The notes under the pieces: generated by a model
Databases searched by the model: none
Seen by the model: only the letters and a program-made list of their open reading frames with translations
What the model was told of the DNA's origin: nothing
Translations under genes and position numbers: made by a program
DNA from: Bicyclus anynana
Taxonomy: Eukaryota; Arthropoda; Insecta; Lepidoptera; Nymphalidae
Length of the DNA: 64,000 nucleotides
Reading direction: 5' to 3'
Assembly (NCBI RefSeq): GCF_947172395.1
Contig: NC_069093.1
Location: 6,793,561 to 6,857,560, forward strand
Shown: piece after piece, positions 55,186 to 64,000 of the stretch
Layout: every line of letters starts with the position of its first letter
Numbering within the stretch: position 1 is the stretch's first letter

Positions 55186-55200
55186 TGATGGGGTTTTATC
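55186..55200. repeat. RTE target site duplication, left
   Basis: TGATGGGGTTTTATC; the right copy at 57424-57437 has one T fewer. Confidence 0.8.
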
Positions 55201-57423
55201 ATCATCATCATCATCATATCAGCCGATGGACGTCCACTGCAGGACATAGGCCTTTTGTAGGGACTTCCAAACATCACGATACTGAGCCGCCTGCATCCAG
55301 CGAATCCCTGCGACTCGCTTGATGTCGTCAGTCCACCTGGTGGGGGGTCGGCCAACACTGCGCTTACTAGTGCGGGGTCGCCATTCCAGCACTTTGGGAC
55401 CCCAACGTCCATCGGCTCTTCGAACTATGTGGCCTGCCCATTGCCACTTCAGCTTCGCAACTCGTTGAGCTATGTCGGTGACTTTGGTTCTTCTGCGGAT
55501 CTCCTCATTTCTGATTCGATCACGCAGAGATACTCCTAACATAGCTCGTTCCATCGCCCGCTGTGTGACTCTAAGCCTTCTTATGAGGCCCATAGTTAGC
55601 GACCAAGTCTCGGAACCATAGGTCATCACTGGCAACACGCACTGTTCGAAGACTTTTGTCTTCAGGCACTGAGGAATTTCGGACGAAAAGATGTCGCGAA
55701 GCTTCCCGAATGCAGCCCAGCCGAGTTGGATTCGACGGTTCACCTCTTTCTCGAAATTGGACCTACCTAACTGGATCATATGTCCTAGGTATATGTATTC
55801 GTCTACAATTTCGAGTGCAGCGTTCTCAACTATAACTGGGTGGAGCGATACATGAGCATTACACATTATTTTTGTTTTGCCCATGTTCATTTTCAGGCCC
55901 ACCTGTTGAGAAACGCTGCTGAGGTCATTGAGCATGGTACTAAGGTCATCCAGAGTCTGTGCCATGATGACTACATCATCCGCGAACCGCAGTTGAGTGA
56001 TGTACTCGCCATTGATGTTGATGCCAAGTCCGCTCCAGTCCAGAAGCTTAAAGACGTCTTCCAGTGCGGCGGTAAATAGCTTCGGAGAGATCACATCTCC
56101 CTGACGCACTCCTCGCTGCAACTGGATTGGCCTCGTAGTCTGATCCTGAATACGGACTGACATAGTGGCGTTTTCGTATAAGCACTTCAACGCTTGGATA
56201 TACCTGTAATCAATTCGGCATCTCTGCAATGACCTTAGCACAGCCCAAGTTTCCACCGAATCGAAGGCTTTCTCATAGTCCACAAACGCTAAGCAAAGTG
56301 GCTGGTTATACTCGTGAGTCTTCTGTATAACCTGCCGCAGCGTATGGATGTGGTCTATGGTACTAAAGCCTTTTCGGAAACCGGCTTGTTCGGGAGGCTG
56401 GAAGTCGTCAAACCTATTAGCGAGACGATTCGTGATGACTCTCGAGAACAATTTGTAAACATGGCTTAGCAGCGAGATGGGTCTGTAATTCTTCAGCAAG
56501 GTGTTGTCACCTTTTTTGAAGAACAGAACCACCACGCTCCTATGCCACGCCTCAGGCGTCGTGCCCTCGTGAATGACGGAATTGAACAATCGCTGAAGGA
56601 CTTTAAGTATCGGTTTTCCACCCGCTTTCAGGAGTTCTGCTGTGATTCCGTCCTCACCTGGCGCCTTATTGTTCTTCAGGTGTTTGAGAGCCACACTAAT
56701 CTCGTATAGGCTGACGTCCAGGATATCTTCGGTATAGTGTCGGGTCAACTTGGCTCTGGGGTCTTTAGCCAAATTGGCAACAGGCTGCTGAGTAGTCATG
56801 TATAGCTGTCCATAGAACTTCTCGACCTCACTTAATAACTCGGGCTTGGAAGAAATTAGATTACCGTGTTCGGTCTTCAAACGCGTCAGCTGCCTCTGTC
56901 CAATAGACAGATCTCTGGCGAAAACTTTCGAGCCTCGATTATTTTCAATCGCATTTTTAATACGCTCGGTATTGAAATTTCGCAAGTCGCTGGTTTGCGA
57001 CTTAGAGATCTGTCTACTGATTTGTCGGTATTTTGACGCATCTGCTGAAGACTGTAATCTCATTTCTTGCCTCTCTTCCATGAGTTTAAGTGTTTTGTCC
57101 GAGAACTTTTTGGTTCTTTTCGCACGGTGGGTCTTATAGAACTTAGACCCAACGGAATGGACAGTTTCCACGAACCTGTTGTTCAGATCGTCCACAGTTT
57201 CGCAATTTGCTAGGCAATCAAAGCGGTTCTGCAGTTCTAGTTGAAAGGACTCGGGGTTTTGGATATGGGCACGAGTAGGTCGGAGCGTAGACTTCACCAG
57301 TCGATACCGTTCCAGCTGAACGTTGATATTCAACGTGCCTCTAACCATTCGGTGATCGCTACCGGTTTTCACCCTATGGATCACAGAAACATCGTTGAAT
57401 ATTTGCCGTCGATGATGATGACA
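55201..57423 (-). mobile_element. RTE-type non-LTR retrotransposon, 5' truncated
   Basis: About 2.2 kb between 14-15 bp target duplications. The 3' end (left) is an (ATG)n tail as read on the minus strand. The 5' end cuts into the endonuclease domain. Relatives of its 3' half are at 6596, 11410, 11885, 30529, 50520 and 62375, so the family has been active here repeatedly. The intact frame and near-perfect duplication suggest a fairly recent insertion. Confidence 0.92.
55219..57384 (-). CDS. RTE reverse transcriptase, N-terminally truncated
   Basis: About 721 codons without a stop; no ATG at the head (the frame is already open at the 5' junction, reading FNDVSVIHR), so it is a fragment of a longer polyprotein. 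GSDHR (8-12) is the last motif of an apurinic-type endonuclease. The reverse transcriptase follows: NYRPISLLS (299-307), the palm block FVDYEKAFD (367-375) with its Asp, RGVRQGDVISPKLF (424-437), the catalytic FADD (467-470) and GLKMNMGKTKIM (496-507). After the thumb comes the RTE C-terminal signature GRPPTRWTDDIKR and a final W-rich stretch. It copies its own RNA at a nicked target in the nucleus. Without the first part of the endonuclease this copy should not move on its own. TGA stop, then the tail. Confidence 0.92.
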   Translation of the reverse strand: MIHRVKTGSDHRMVRGTLNINVQLERYRLVKSTLRPTRAHIQNPESFQLELQNRFDCLANCETVDDLNNRFVETVHSVGSKFYKTHRAKRTKKFSDKTLKLMEERQEMRLQSSADASKYRQISRQISKSQTSDLRNFNTERIKNAIENNRGSKVFARDLSIGQRQLTRLKTEHGNLISSKPELLSEVEKFYGQLYMTTQQPVANLAKDPRAKLTRHYTEDILDVSLYEISVALKHLKNNKAPGEDGITAELLKAGGKPILKVLQRLFNSVIHEGTTPEAWHRSVVVLFFKKGDNTLLKNYRPISLLSHVYKLFSRVITNRLANRFDDFQPPEQAGFRKGFSTIDHIHTLRQVIQKTHEYNQPLCLAFVDYEKAFDSVETWAVLRSLQRCRIDYRYIQALKCLYENATMSVRIQDQTTRPIQLQRGVRQGDVISPKLFTAALEDVFKLLDWSGLGININGEYITQLRFADDVVIMAQTLDDLSTMLNDLSSVSQQVGLKMNMGKTKIMCNAHVSLHPVIVENAALEIVDEYIYLGHMIQLGRSNFEKEVNRRIQLGWAAFGKLRDIFSSEIPQCLKTKVFEQCVLPVMTYGSETWSLTMGLIRRLRVTQRAMERAMLGVSLRDRIRNEEIRRRTKVTDIAQRVAKLKWQWAGHIVRRADGRWGPKVLEWRPRTSKRSVGRPPTRWTDDIKRVAGIRWMQAAQYRDVWKSLQKAYVLQWTSIG

Positions 57424-57437
57424 TGATGGGGTTTATC
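57424..57437. repeat. RTE target site duplication, right
   Basis: TGATGGGGTTTATC, partner of 55186-55200. Confidence 0.8.
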
Positions 57438-57837
57438 TTTTAGATATTGTAGAATTTTTTTTTTAATACTATCTGTACTACATATATTTAGTCGAAGTTC
57501 TTAAATTTCGAGAATAGCTAATTACGAAATTACAATAGAATTTAAATTGGAAGGGACAAGTAGGTAAGAAGTATTTCGTTACCACGTGACTCGTCAGCAC
57601 GTCTGGGTTAGTGAAATGAAAATCATAAGTTTTCTAATTAACCCAACCCAAATATCAAATCAGAGATCACCCCACATCGGGTCGAAGTTATGCCGGATAC
57701 GAGAAGTAACCAAACACTAATACAATAATATAACTAAAAGGTAAATTAGCTGTAGGGGAAATGGGGCATAAGGCGACATCACGACATAAATTCATTAATT
57801 TTTATTGTTAACTAATCTTTTTCTTTACAAATAAAAT
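57438..57837. other. Intergenic
   Basis: Nothing recognised; it ends in a GAAA-rich run. Confidence 0.4.
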
Positions 57838-57970
57838 AGAAAGAAAAGAAAGAAAGAAAGAAAAATGCGTTTATTTCGAAATTATGCCACACATCACAAT
57901 ATCTCCAGTACACCAGGACATCCAGGACAATACCCTGCGATGTGTAGCATAACCCAGAAAATGACCCCAG
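57838..57970 (-). mobile_element. LINE 3' end with GAAA tail
   Basis: (GAAA)n then AATGCGTTTATTTCGAAATT, ATGCCACACATCACAATATC and TGCGATGTGTAGCATAACCC; a close match to 59962-60058. Confidence 0.7.
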
Positions 57971-58227
57971 CTCAGCATAATGCTACGTGACCATTTGAAT
58001 TAGGACACGTAGCGCTGATTTTTAATTGGAACCACAGATTGGGTAACGCCACGAACACAGCCAACACAACCTTATCATCTAAACTAATACCTACAATGAC
58101 ATTAAACTGAAAAATAAACTTAATAAAAATAAACAAACATAACTCCAAAAATTAGAAATCGGGGTCAGACCTTTGACCCTTCAAAAGTGAGGCCGAAAGT
58201 AGTTGAAGTTATATTTCTGGTTGGTTT
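57971..58227. other. Spacer before the GC-rich satellite
   Basis: Probably further LINE 3' sequence (GGTCACGTAGCATTATGC as the complement near 57980). Nothing coding. Confidence 0.4.
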
Positions 58228-59510
58228 CAGTAAAGCGCAGGGAAGGCATGTGGGGCGGCGGCGCGCAGTGCGTGCATGCCTCGCTGCCGCGTGGTGCGCG
58301 CGCGCAGCCCGCTCCTACGCTCAGCGGCGCCATCGCCAGCCGCCGCCCGCCCAGGTGACGTTGTGTGAACCGATTGTTGCAGTAAAGCGCAGGGAAGGCA
58401 TGCCTTGCCGCCGCGTGGTGCGCGCGCGCAGCCCGCTCCTACGCTCAGCGGCGCCATCGCCAGCCGCCGCCCGTCCAGGTGACGTGTGAACCGATTGTTG
58501 CAGTAAAGTGCAGGGAGGGTATGTGGGCATGCGCGCAGTGCGTGCATGCCTCGCTGCCGCGTGGTGCGCGCTCATAGCCTGTTCCTACGTTCAGCTGTGC
58601 CCTTGCCAGCCGCCGCCCGCCCAGGTGACGTTGTGTGAACCGATTGTTGCAGTAAAGCGCAGGGAATGCAAGTGCCACGTGGTGCGCGCTCATAGCCTGT
58701 TCCTACGCTCAGCGGCGCCATCGCCAGCCGTCGCCCGCCCAGGTGACGTTGTGTGAAGCGATTGTTGCAGTAAAGCGCAGGGAAGGCATGTGCGGCTGCA
58801 CGCAGTGCGTGCATACCTCGCTGCCGCTTGGTGCGCGCTCGTAGCCTGTTCCTACGGTCAGCTGTGCCCTAGCTAGCCGCCGCCCGCCAAGGTGACGGTG
58901 TGAACCGATTGTTGCAGTAAAGCGCAGGGAATGCAAGTGCCACGTGGTGAGCGCTCATAGCCTGTTCCTACATTCAGCGGTGCCTTTGCCATCCGCCGCC
59001 CGCCCAGGTGATGTTGTGTGAACCGATTGTTGCAAGTAAAGTGCAGGAAAGACATGTGCGGCTGCCCGCAGTGCGTGCATGCTTTACTGCCGCGTGGTGC
59101 GCGCTCATAGCCTGTTCCTACGGTCAGCTGTGCCCTTGCCAGCCGCCGCCCGCCCAGGTGACGTTGTGTGAACCGATTGTTGCAGTAAAGCGCAGGGAAG
59201 GTATGTGCGGCTGCACGCAGTGCGTGCATACCTCGCTACCGCGTGGTGCGCGCTCATAGCCTGTTCCTACGGTCAGCTGTGCCCTTGCCAGCCGCCGCCC
59301 GCCCAGGTGACGTTGTGTGAACCGATTTTTGCAGTAAAGCGCAGGGACTGCATGTGACACGTGGTACACGCTCATAGCCTGTTTCTACGTTCAGCGGTGC
59401 CTTTGCCAGCCCTCGCTCGCCCAGGTGATGTGTGAACCGATTGTTGCAGTAAAGCGCAGGAAAGGCATATGTGGCTGAGCGCAGTGCCTGCACGCTGCCG
59501 CGTGGTGTGG
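58228..59510. repeat. GC-rich satellite with alternating ~149 and ~118 bp units
   Basis: Unit starts, marked by TAAAG in GATTGTTGCAGTAAAG, fall at 58231, 58383, 58504, 58653, 58771, 58918, 59037, 59186, 59335 and 59450. The intervals are 152, 121, 149, 118, 147, 119, 149, 149 and 115. Short units lack a ~30 bp block around GCAGTGCGTGCAT. Each unit carries GTGGT(G/A)C(G/A)CGC, GCCGCCGCCCGCC and CAGGTGACGTTGTGTGAACC. Very CpG-rich against an AT-rich background. Long frames on both strands arise from the repeat. It lies about 600 bp upstream of the first visible stargazin-like exon, so a promoter or insulator role is possible but unproven. Confidence 0.92.
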
Positions 59511-59574
59511 CAGGAGTATTATAAGTTTTTAACATTCGCCTGGTTCAATTGTAAACTTACATTTGCTTCTGTAG

Positions 59575-59815
59575 TTTCTCTTTATAAGTTAGGCCTTCAC
59601 TGTAATCTCACCTGATGGTAAGTGATGATGCAATCTAAGATGGGAGCGGGCAAACTTGTTAGGAGGAGGATGAAAATTCACACCCCTTTCGGTTTCTACA
59701 CGACATCATACCGGAACGCTTAATTGCTGGGCGGCACGTCTTACTAGCCACGGTCGAAGCCTCCCACCAGCCAGACCTGGACCAATTAAGAAAACCTCAA
59801 TCAGCTCAGCCATAA
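59575..59815 (-). mobile_element. SINE family 1, head missing
   Basis: TAAGTTAGGCCTTCACTGTA through GAAAACCTCAATCAGCTCAGCC. Confidence 0.85.
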
Positions 59816-59961
59816 TAAAGGCACCTCTCAATGATAAATCTCACAATTTTGAAAATTTGTTTTGCTGTATTTCTTGAAAAACGCATGAAAAACATAATTT
59901 TCAATCAGCAATCAATTAACTAGTATACCTAATTATTATATCTTTGATTTTGGTTAACATG
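59816..59961. other. AT-rich spacer
   Basis: Nothing recognised. Confidence 0.4.
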
Positions 59962-60058
59962 TAAAAAAAATGCGTTTATTACGAAGTTATGCCACACATC
60001 ACAATATCTCCAGTACACCAGGACATCCAGGATGCCTGCGATGTGTGGCATAACCCAG
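59962..60058 (-). mobile_element. LINE 3' end abutting the gene
   Basis: Same 3' end as at 57838-57970, with AATGCGTTTATTACGAAGTT, ATGCCACACATCACAATATC and GCGATGTGTGGCATAACCC. It ends about 45 bases before the inferred splice acceptor. Confidence 0.75.
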
Positions 60059-60104
60059 AAAAAAAATCATTTCAGGCCCACGCCTCCCTCACCTACCCTG
60101 GTAG

Positions 60105-60314
60105 CTCAGATCGACTCATCAGTGGCGTGCCTATGGTTGCTGACACCGCTGTCCGCCGGTACCGCCGTGGTTGCGGTCCTCATCGCCGTCACCACCAACA
60201 ACTGGTTGCACACACAGGAGAACATGCTGAACCCGGCCTTCAACGGCTCAGGGAAACACGAGCTCATCGCCAAACAAACTGTATCGGGACTGTGGCGAAT
60301 TTGTCATACTGAAC
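60105..60314 (+). CDS. stg1: Stargazin-like protein, exon with TM1 and first loop
   Basis: Encodes QIDSSVACLWLLTPLSAG and the rest of a first membrane helix (to about LIAVTT), then an extracellular stretch NNWLHTQENMLNP with a likely N-glycosylation site (NGS). It ends in the claudin/stargazin signature SGLWRIC. In calcium-channel gamma subunits and TARPs the GLW..C motif and a later Cys form the loop disulphide. I place the acceptor after CCCTGGTAG (60104) because a pyrimidine-rich tract precedes it and the junction is phase 1, as at the other exons. An alternative is TTTCAG at 60075 (phase 2, poor tract). Donor GAAC|GTGAGT at 60315. No start codon identified; earlier exons probably lie upstream. 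The symbol is by analogy with the fly stargazin-like gene. Confidence 0.82.
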
Positions 60315-60329
60315 GTGAGTTTCTTTTAT

Positions 60330-60510
60330 CTACACTAATATTATACAGAGGGCAGATTTGTATTTTTATATGTAAGAAATAAACTCAAAAGTATTGGACC
60401 GATTTGAAGAATTCTTCTACCAAAAGAAAGCTACATTATCAGGGAGTAACATAGGCTATATTTTACCCATTTCCATGGGATATACGCCCAGAGGTTCTGC
60501 TAATTATGAA
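60330..60510 (+). mobile_element. Helitron-like element, family A relative, in intron
   Basis: TCTACACTAATATTATACAG start, GTATTGGACCGATTTGAAGA, ATTATCAGGGAGTAACATAG and a decayed GGTTCTGCTAAT end. Confidence 0.6.
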
Positions 60511-61039
60511 AATGAGTATATTACGGATAGAATTTTTAACCTCAAGGAAGCCTTTAGCAAAAGTAAAGAGGTTGTCAATTTGACAGGTATGTTTTTTTTT
60601 TTTTATAAGTATGTACGCCGATTACTCGAGGACCGATTTCAATTTTTTTTTGTTTTATTTAATTGGTAATATTGCCACCATGTCAAGATCTGATGATGGA
60701 ATCTTGAAGAAATTAAGGGGAACTTTCAAAAATTATATAGGTGCCCAGAGCGTTCGTAAATTTTTCCGTCTAGTATTTTGTTATGTGAGTATTAACACTT
60801 AGGGATCCTCTAAATTTCAAGTTCAGCATATATTTTAGACACTTTTCCAGGGACCCTTAAAGTTTAATTAAGTATTAACGGTGTGCAACTTATTATTCTA
60901 GGCAGCGCAATATAGGCAACTAAGTTTAAATTTCTATTAACTAGCTATGTACTTTTGAGCAGGTATACGCTGAAAAGTTAAAAAAAGTATAACTTTCAAC
61001 ATATTCTCTTAAATATTATACAGATATTCAAAGTTCCAG
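60511..61039. other. Intron sequence
   Basis: AT-rich; a piece of the same Helitron type (TACTCGAGGACCGATTTCAA) near 60623. Small frames are not credited. Confidence 0.5.
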
Positions 61040-61165
61040 CAGTGTTGCCATTACTTGACAATAGCGGACGTACTCGTAACTTCCGCTGCTTCCACAATGC
61101 GTTACCGTCCGCGCCGGAAGGGCCGCTGTTCTCGTTCACATTGCGTTCGTTGCATGGCAACACTG
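61040..61165. mobile_element. MITE with perfect 12 bp inverted ends, in intron
   Basis: CAGTGTTGCCAT at 61040 and ATGGCAACACTG ending at 61165. The GC-rich interior (GTCCGCGCCGGAAGGGCCGC) has a weak echo at 61955-62000. No clear target duplication. Confidence 0.65.
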
Positions 61166-62374
61166 TTATTTTACAGTCAGAGTCATTTTACATAACGTCC
61201 ACTGGTACTTACTGTTGTTGTTATTTCATAAGAGTACTGTGCTTATTTTATTATGATACAATTATTGATTTTTTTGTTTTATAATAATTATTTTTCAATA
61301 CTCTTGCTCAAAACATTGTCATATTACTACCCCACAGCGGGGCTAAACAAGCATTTCAGCCTCTAGAGACTAAAGTAATTTTTTTTTTTAAATTTTTGTC
61401 TGTTATGAGTACTAGCCAAGTACTAGCCTACTTTATAACGAAGGAGGTTTTATTCGTAAATAGAATCATCATAGATAAAGCCCTTATTGGTTAGTATATG
61501 TGATGTCTCAGTATAAAACGTAATTGTTTGATATTATCTACGGGGTACCAAGAGGAATCTTATTTTCTATCGCCAGATCCTTAGTCTTCAGACCTTTGAA
61601 GGAAAAATTAGAAAATACCCATTAAGTGGATAGTTGTAAGTCTGCACCCTTAGAACCTGCTACGTTCCAAAACTATCACAATCCAGACTTATATAGGGTA
61701 TCTAACGTACCTACTCACCTTAATATAGGTTCACAAATTTTTCTTTCGCAGGCCTTAGTCCATATTAGTTGTTGTAAGCAAGGTTACGTTGTTTGCCGTT
61801 ACACACATATATAGTAATGGCTTCTGAATACATTTTGTTCATAAATCATAGTATTCGAATAAGCAACGTATCAAGTTACGCAAGTTGATAAACGAACTTG
61901 TTATGTGCCTGGAATGTCGTTCTAACAATGGCCTGCGAAACTTTTGACGTGCCAACTTTACGTGCCGCGACGGAAGATTCATTGTTCTCGCTCGTATGCG
62001 AATTTCCGTCACTGTCACACTAACTGACAGGTTTATTTCCGTTTTTCACTTATTTAATGTCGCCATTGTTATAAGGTATGCGCATACGGTGACATGTTAT
62101 GTAGATGCCAGCCACATTATCATAAAGCGTTATATGTAGCGCCGGCCCGAAGTAAATTTTAAAGTGGTGCAAGATCCAATTATGGCGCCTCCCTTGTTTG
62201 TTCCTAATAATATGTAGATACCCATACCAAATTATGAGTGTAAAGTAAGAATGGAACGCGAAGATCTCGACCATACTCTGGGGTGACCAATTGAAAATCA
62301 GGTGCAGTACCATCTACGGTTGAGTAGGATTATCATTTAGGCGCTCTCTAGGATTTGGCGCCTGGAGCGACTGC
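61166..62374. other. Intron sequence
   Basis: Mostly AT-rich. A related GC-richer patch at 61940-62030 (GTGCCGCGACGGAAGATTCA). No exon recognised. Confidence 0.45.
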
Positions 62375-62425
62375 TGTTAGCGACCAAGTCTCGGATCCGT
62401 AGGTCATCACTGATGACTGATTTGA
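62375..62425 (-). mobile_element. RTE family fragment in intron
   Basis: GTTAGCGACCAAGTCTCGGA and GTAGGTCATCACTG, matching 55598-55630. Confidence 0.75.
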
Positions 62426-62494
62426 TATAATTTCACTTATTTATATGAAATATTAATATTTTTTATAAACATAAAAAATCCTTAAATATTTCAG

Positions 62495-62587
62495 CTGGCA
62501 GTACCGTGTTCCGATGTTTGGACATACCGTACTTTCCCCTGTCACAATACACGCCGGACCCGAGTGACTCTACCACTGCGATACCAT
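62495..62587 (+). CDS. stg1: Stargazin-like protein, exon with end of first loop
   Basis: 93 bases between acceptor TATTTCAG (62494) and donor CCAT|GTAAGT (62588). The junction codon with the previous exon is C|CT (Pro). It codes GSTVFRCLDIPYFPLSQYTP and then an acidic/Ser/Thr stretch. The Cys in FRC is the partner of the Cys in GLWRIC, as in GLWRTC...C of gamma subunits. Phase 1 at both ends. Confidence 0.85.
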
Positions 62588-63047
62588 GTAAGTAGGACTA
62601 TTAATATCTCCGTTATAAGTTCCTTACGCTTTAACACCTAAACCTTCAAGATAGTTTGCCTTTGTTTGCCCTCCGATTAGTCGGCAAAAAACTGTGTTAG
62701 GAGTGCGTACACTAATAGTCCAACGGGAATCATCCGACAATAGTCCGGAGTTGAGGTATTGATGCAATGTCATGTTATAATGTCATGTTTTGGTTTTAAG
62801 GGTATGGCACAGTTCAACGCATTTTACGACAATGACGTGTAACGTGATAACGTGACGGGTAGCATCGACAGTGATTGTACCATGTGGTAGAGGAAACACC
62901 TCAAGCAGGTCCCAGGACTTGTGACTTTTGGTGTAGAGTGTGTAGACATGTGCTTCATTCCCACACTAAACAGTTCATGATCAATAATAACACCACAAAA
63001 CGTTATTGCACAAATATCACTTATGCGACTAGCTGCATAACGGCGTT
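62588..63047. other. Intron sequence
   Basis: Nothing recognised; the 65-codon frame at 62875-63072 ends in a T-run belonging to a SINE. Confidence 0.45.
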
Positions 63048-63168
63048 TTTTTTTTTATTCTTTACAAGTTAGCCCTTGACTACAATATCACCTGATGGTA
63101 AGTGATGATGCAGTCTAAGATGGAAGCGGGCTAACTTGTTAGGAGGAGGATGAAAATCCACACTCCAT
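63048..63168 (-). mobile_element. SINE family 1, 3' part, in intron
   Basis: T-run, ATTCTTTACAAGTTAGCCCT, then body to GATGAAAATCCACACTCC. Confidence 0.9.
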
Positions 63169-63605
63169 CACGCTGCCTAACAAAGAACTGACCTCAAATC
63201 ATCAAATACCCTTTTATTTATATACTGTCGTAACAACTTTATACAGCTACCTGCTTTTTATAATAATATAAATATAAATAATGAATATAAATACCACCAA
63301 TACTCGAGGAACTCGTAACATTTATTCTGTTAAAGGTTGCGGTTTTTTTATTTAAGGATACGACCGGTCGTATCGTAGTAAATTAGGTGCAGTCTACCTA
63401 GAGAAATATAAAATAATGATATAAACCTAATAATATAATGATATATACCTAGAGAAATATAAATAATAATATAAATAGTCTACATGTTATGTTGACTATT
63501 TCTAAAAACCTCGCGGTTGGATAATAAGTTTATTAATGATATTTTTTCATTATACACACTACACAGCTAAGAAAATCAATAAAATATTTATTTGATAATT
63601 TTCAG
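63169..63605. other. Intron sequence
   Basis: AT-rich; TATACCTAGAGAAATATAAA is repeated near 63400 and 63442. It ends with acceptor ATTTTCAG. Confidence 0.5.
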
Positions 63606-63746
63606 ATGTGGTAACTCGTTCTGCTGTTCCTCTTTTACTGGCGGTACTCACGCAAGCGGTGGGCGCTCTGTGCTGTGTTCTGGGACATTGTGTGAAGGGG
63701 AGAAGGCTTTGTACATTTATTGCAGGAGTACTTTTTATAATATCTG
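63606..63746 (+). CDS. stg1: Stargazin-like protein, exon with TM2 and TM3
   Basis: 141 bases, acceptor TTTTCAG (63605), donor TCTG|GTAAGA (63747), phase 1 at both ends. It codes VVTRSAVPLLLAVLTQAVGA, continuing LCCVLGHCVKGRRLC, then FIAGVLFIISG. These are a second and third membrane helix joined by a short basic cytoplasmic loop, the order expected for a four-helix claudin-superfamily protein. The fourth helix and C-terminal tail lie beyond the window. Confidence 0.87.
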
Positions 63747-63767
63747 GTAAGATTCTTTATTACATCA

Positions 63768-63965
63768 ACATCATTATCCTCATTATCAACCCATAGTCTC
63801 AAAATAAGTGGGGTTAGTCCACCACGCGGGGCCCACAGTGGATTGGCAGACTATACACATACCTAGAGAATTAAGAAAATTCTCTAGGTATGTGAAGGTT
63901 TCCTCACGATGTTTTTCCTTCGCCGTTTGAGATACGTGATATTGAATTTCTTAAATTCAGAAGAG
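63768..63965 (-). mobile_element. SINE family 2, head missing
   Basis: TTATCAACCCATAGTCTC, CCACCACGCGGGGCCCACAG, a 15 bp-arm palindrome (CATACCTAGAGAATT and its inverse) and CCTCACGATG...GTTTGAGATACGTGAT. It lies just after the donor site. Confidence 0.85.
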
Positions 63966-64000
63966 AAAAAAGAATTAAGAATCTTTATTTACTCTCATTT

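Noticed and set aside
55840..56079. Plus-strand frames inside the RTE
   Set aside because: Shadows of the minus-strand reverse transcriptase frame.
58187..59535. Several 75-118 codon frames on both strands in the GC-rich array
   Set aside because: Overlapping frames on both strands of a tandem repeat with few TA-containing stops; best explained by composition.
60032..60106. N-terminus MPAMCGITQKK... for the stargazin-like protein
   Set aside because: This part is LINE 3' sequence shared with 57940; the true N-terminus is more likely on an upstream exon.

Overview
This is eukaryotic DNA, AT-rich and almost entirely accessory. The most likely source is a moth or butterfly. The evidence is the repeat set: many short Helitron-like elements that begin TC and end in CTAG between a host A and T, at least three tRNA-derived SINE families with readable A and B boxes, RTE retrotransposons with (ATG)n tails, a piggyBac-type element flanked by TTAA, and the 3' ends of Jockey/CR1-like LINEs. 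The assignment to Lepidoptera is inference from recognised repeat style, not from a search.

The only host gene I can support is at the right end. Three exons (60105-60314, 62495-62587, 63606-63746, + strand) have good splice sites and every visible junction is in phase 1. They encode part of a stargazin-like (calcium channel gamma subunit / claudin superfamily) membrane protein. The fourth membrane segment lies beyond the window and the start codon was not found. Its introns carry Helitron, SINE, RTE and MITE insertions, and a GC-rich satellite (58228-59510) with alternating ~149 and ~118 bp units lies just upstream of the first visible exon.

The most unusual object is a 2.5 kb element at 26344-28844. 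It has two 442 bp terminal inverted repeats of about 98% identity, a perfect 5 bp target duplication (ATAAT), and a single spliced gene. The gene product carries all the acidic positions expected of a FEN1/XPG-type (PIN-like) nuclease and no recognisable DDE transposase. Each inverted repeat is itself built from three degenerate ~139 bp units. This copy is broken by an in-frame TAG and a frameshift. It looks like a DNA transposon, or an internally deleted derivative of one, whose surviving gene is a structure-specific nuclease.

Region by region: 0.2-1.8 kb is a degraded LINE; 1.9-2.8 kb a 45 bp minisatellite; 2.9-3.4 kb an LTR-like segment and a small MITE; 3.6-25 kb is a mosaic of SINEs, Helitron-like elements, RTE pieces and MITEs; 26-29 kb is the nuclease element between SINEs; 30-54 kb is again a repeat mosaic, densest in Helitron-like copies at 31-49 kb, with a piggyBac-type element at 49.5 kb; 55.2-57.4 kb is a 5'-truncated RTE with an open reverse transcriptase frame and a target duplication; 58-64 kb is the satellite and the stargazin-like gene. 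No bacterial genes, CRISPR arrays, rRNA genes or free-standing tRNA genes were seen.
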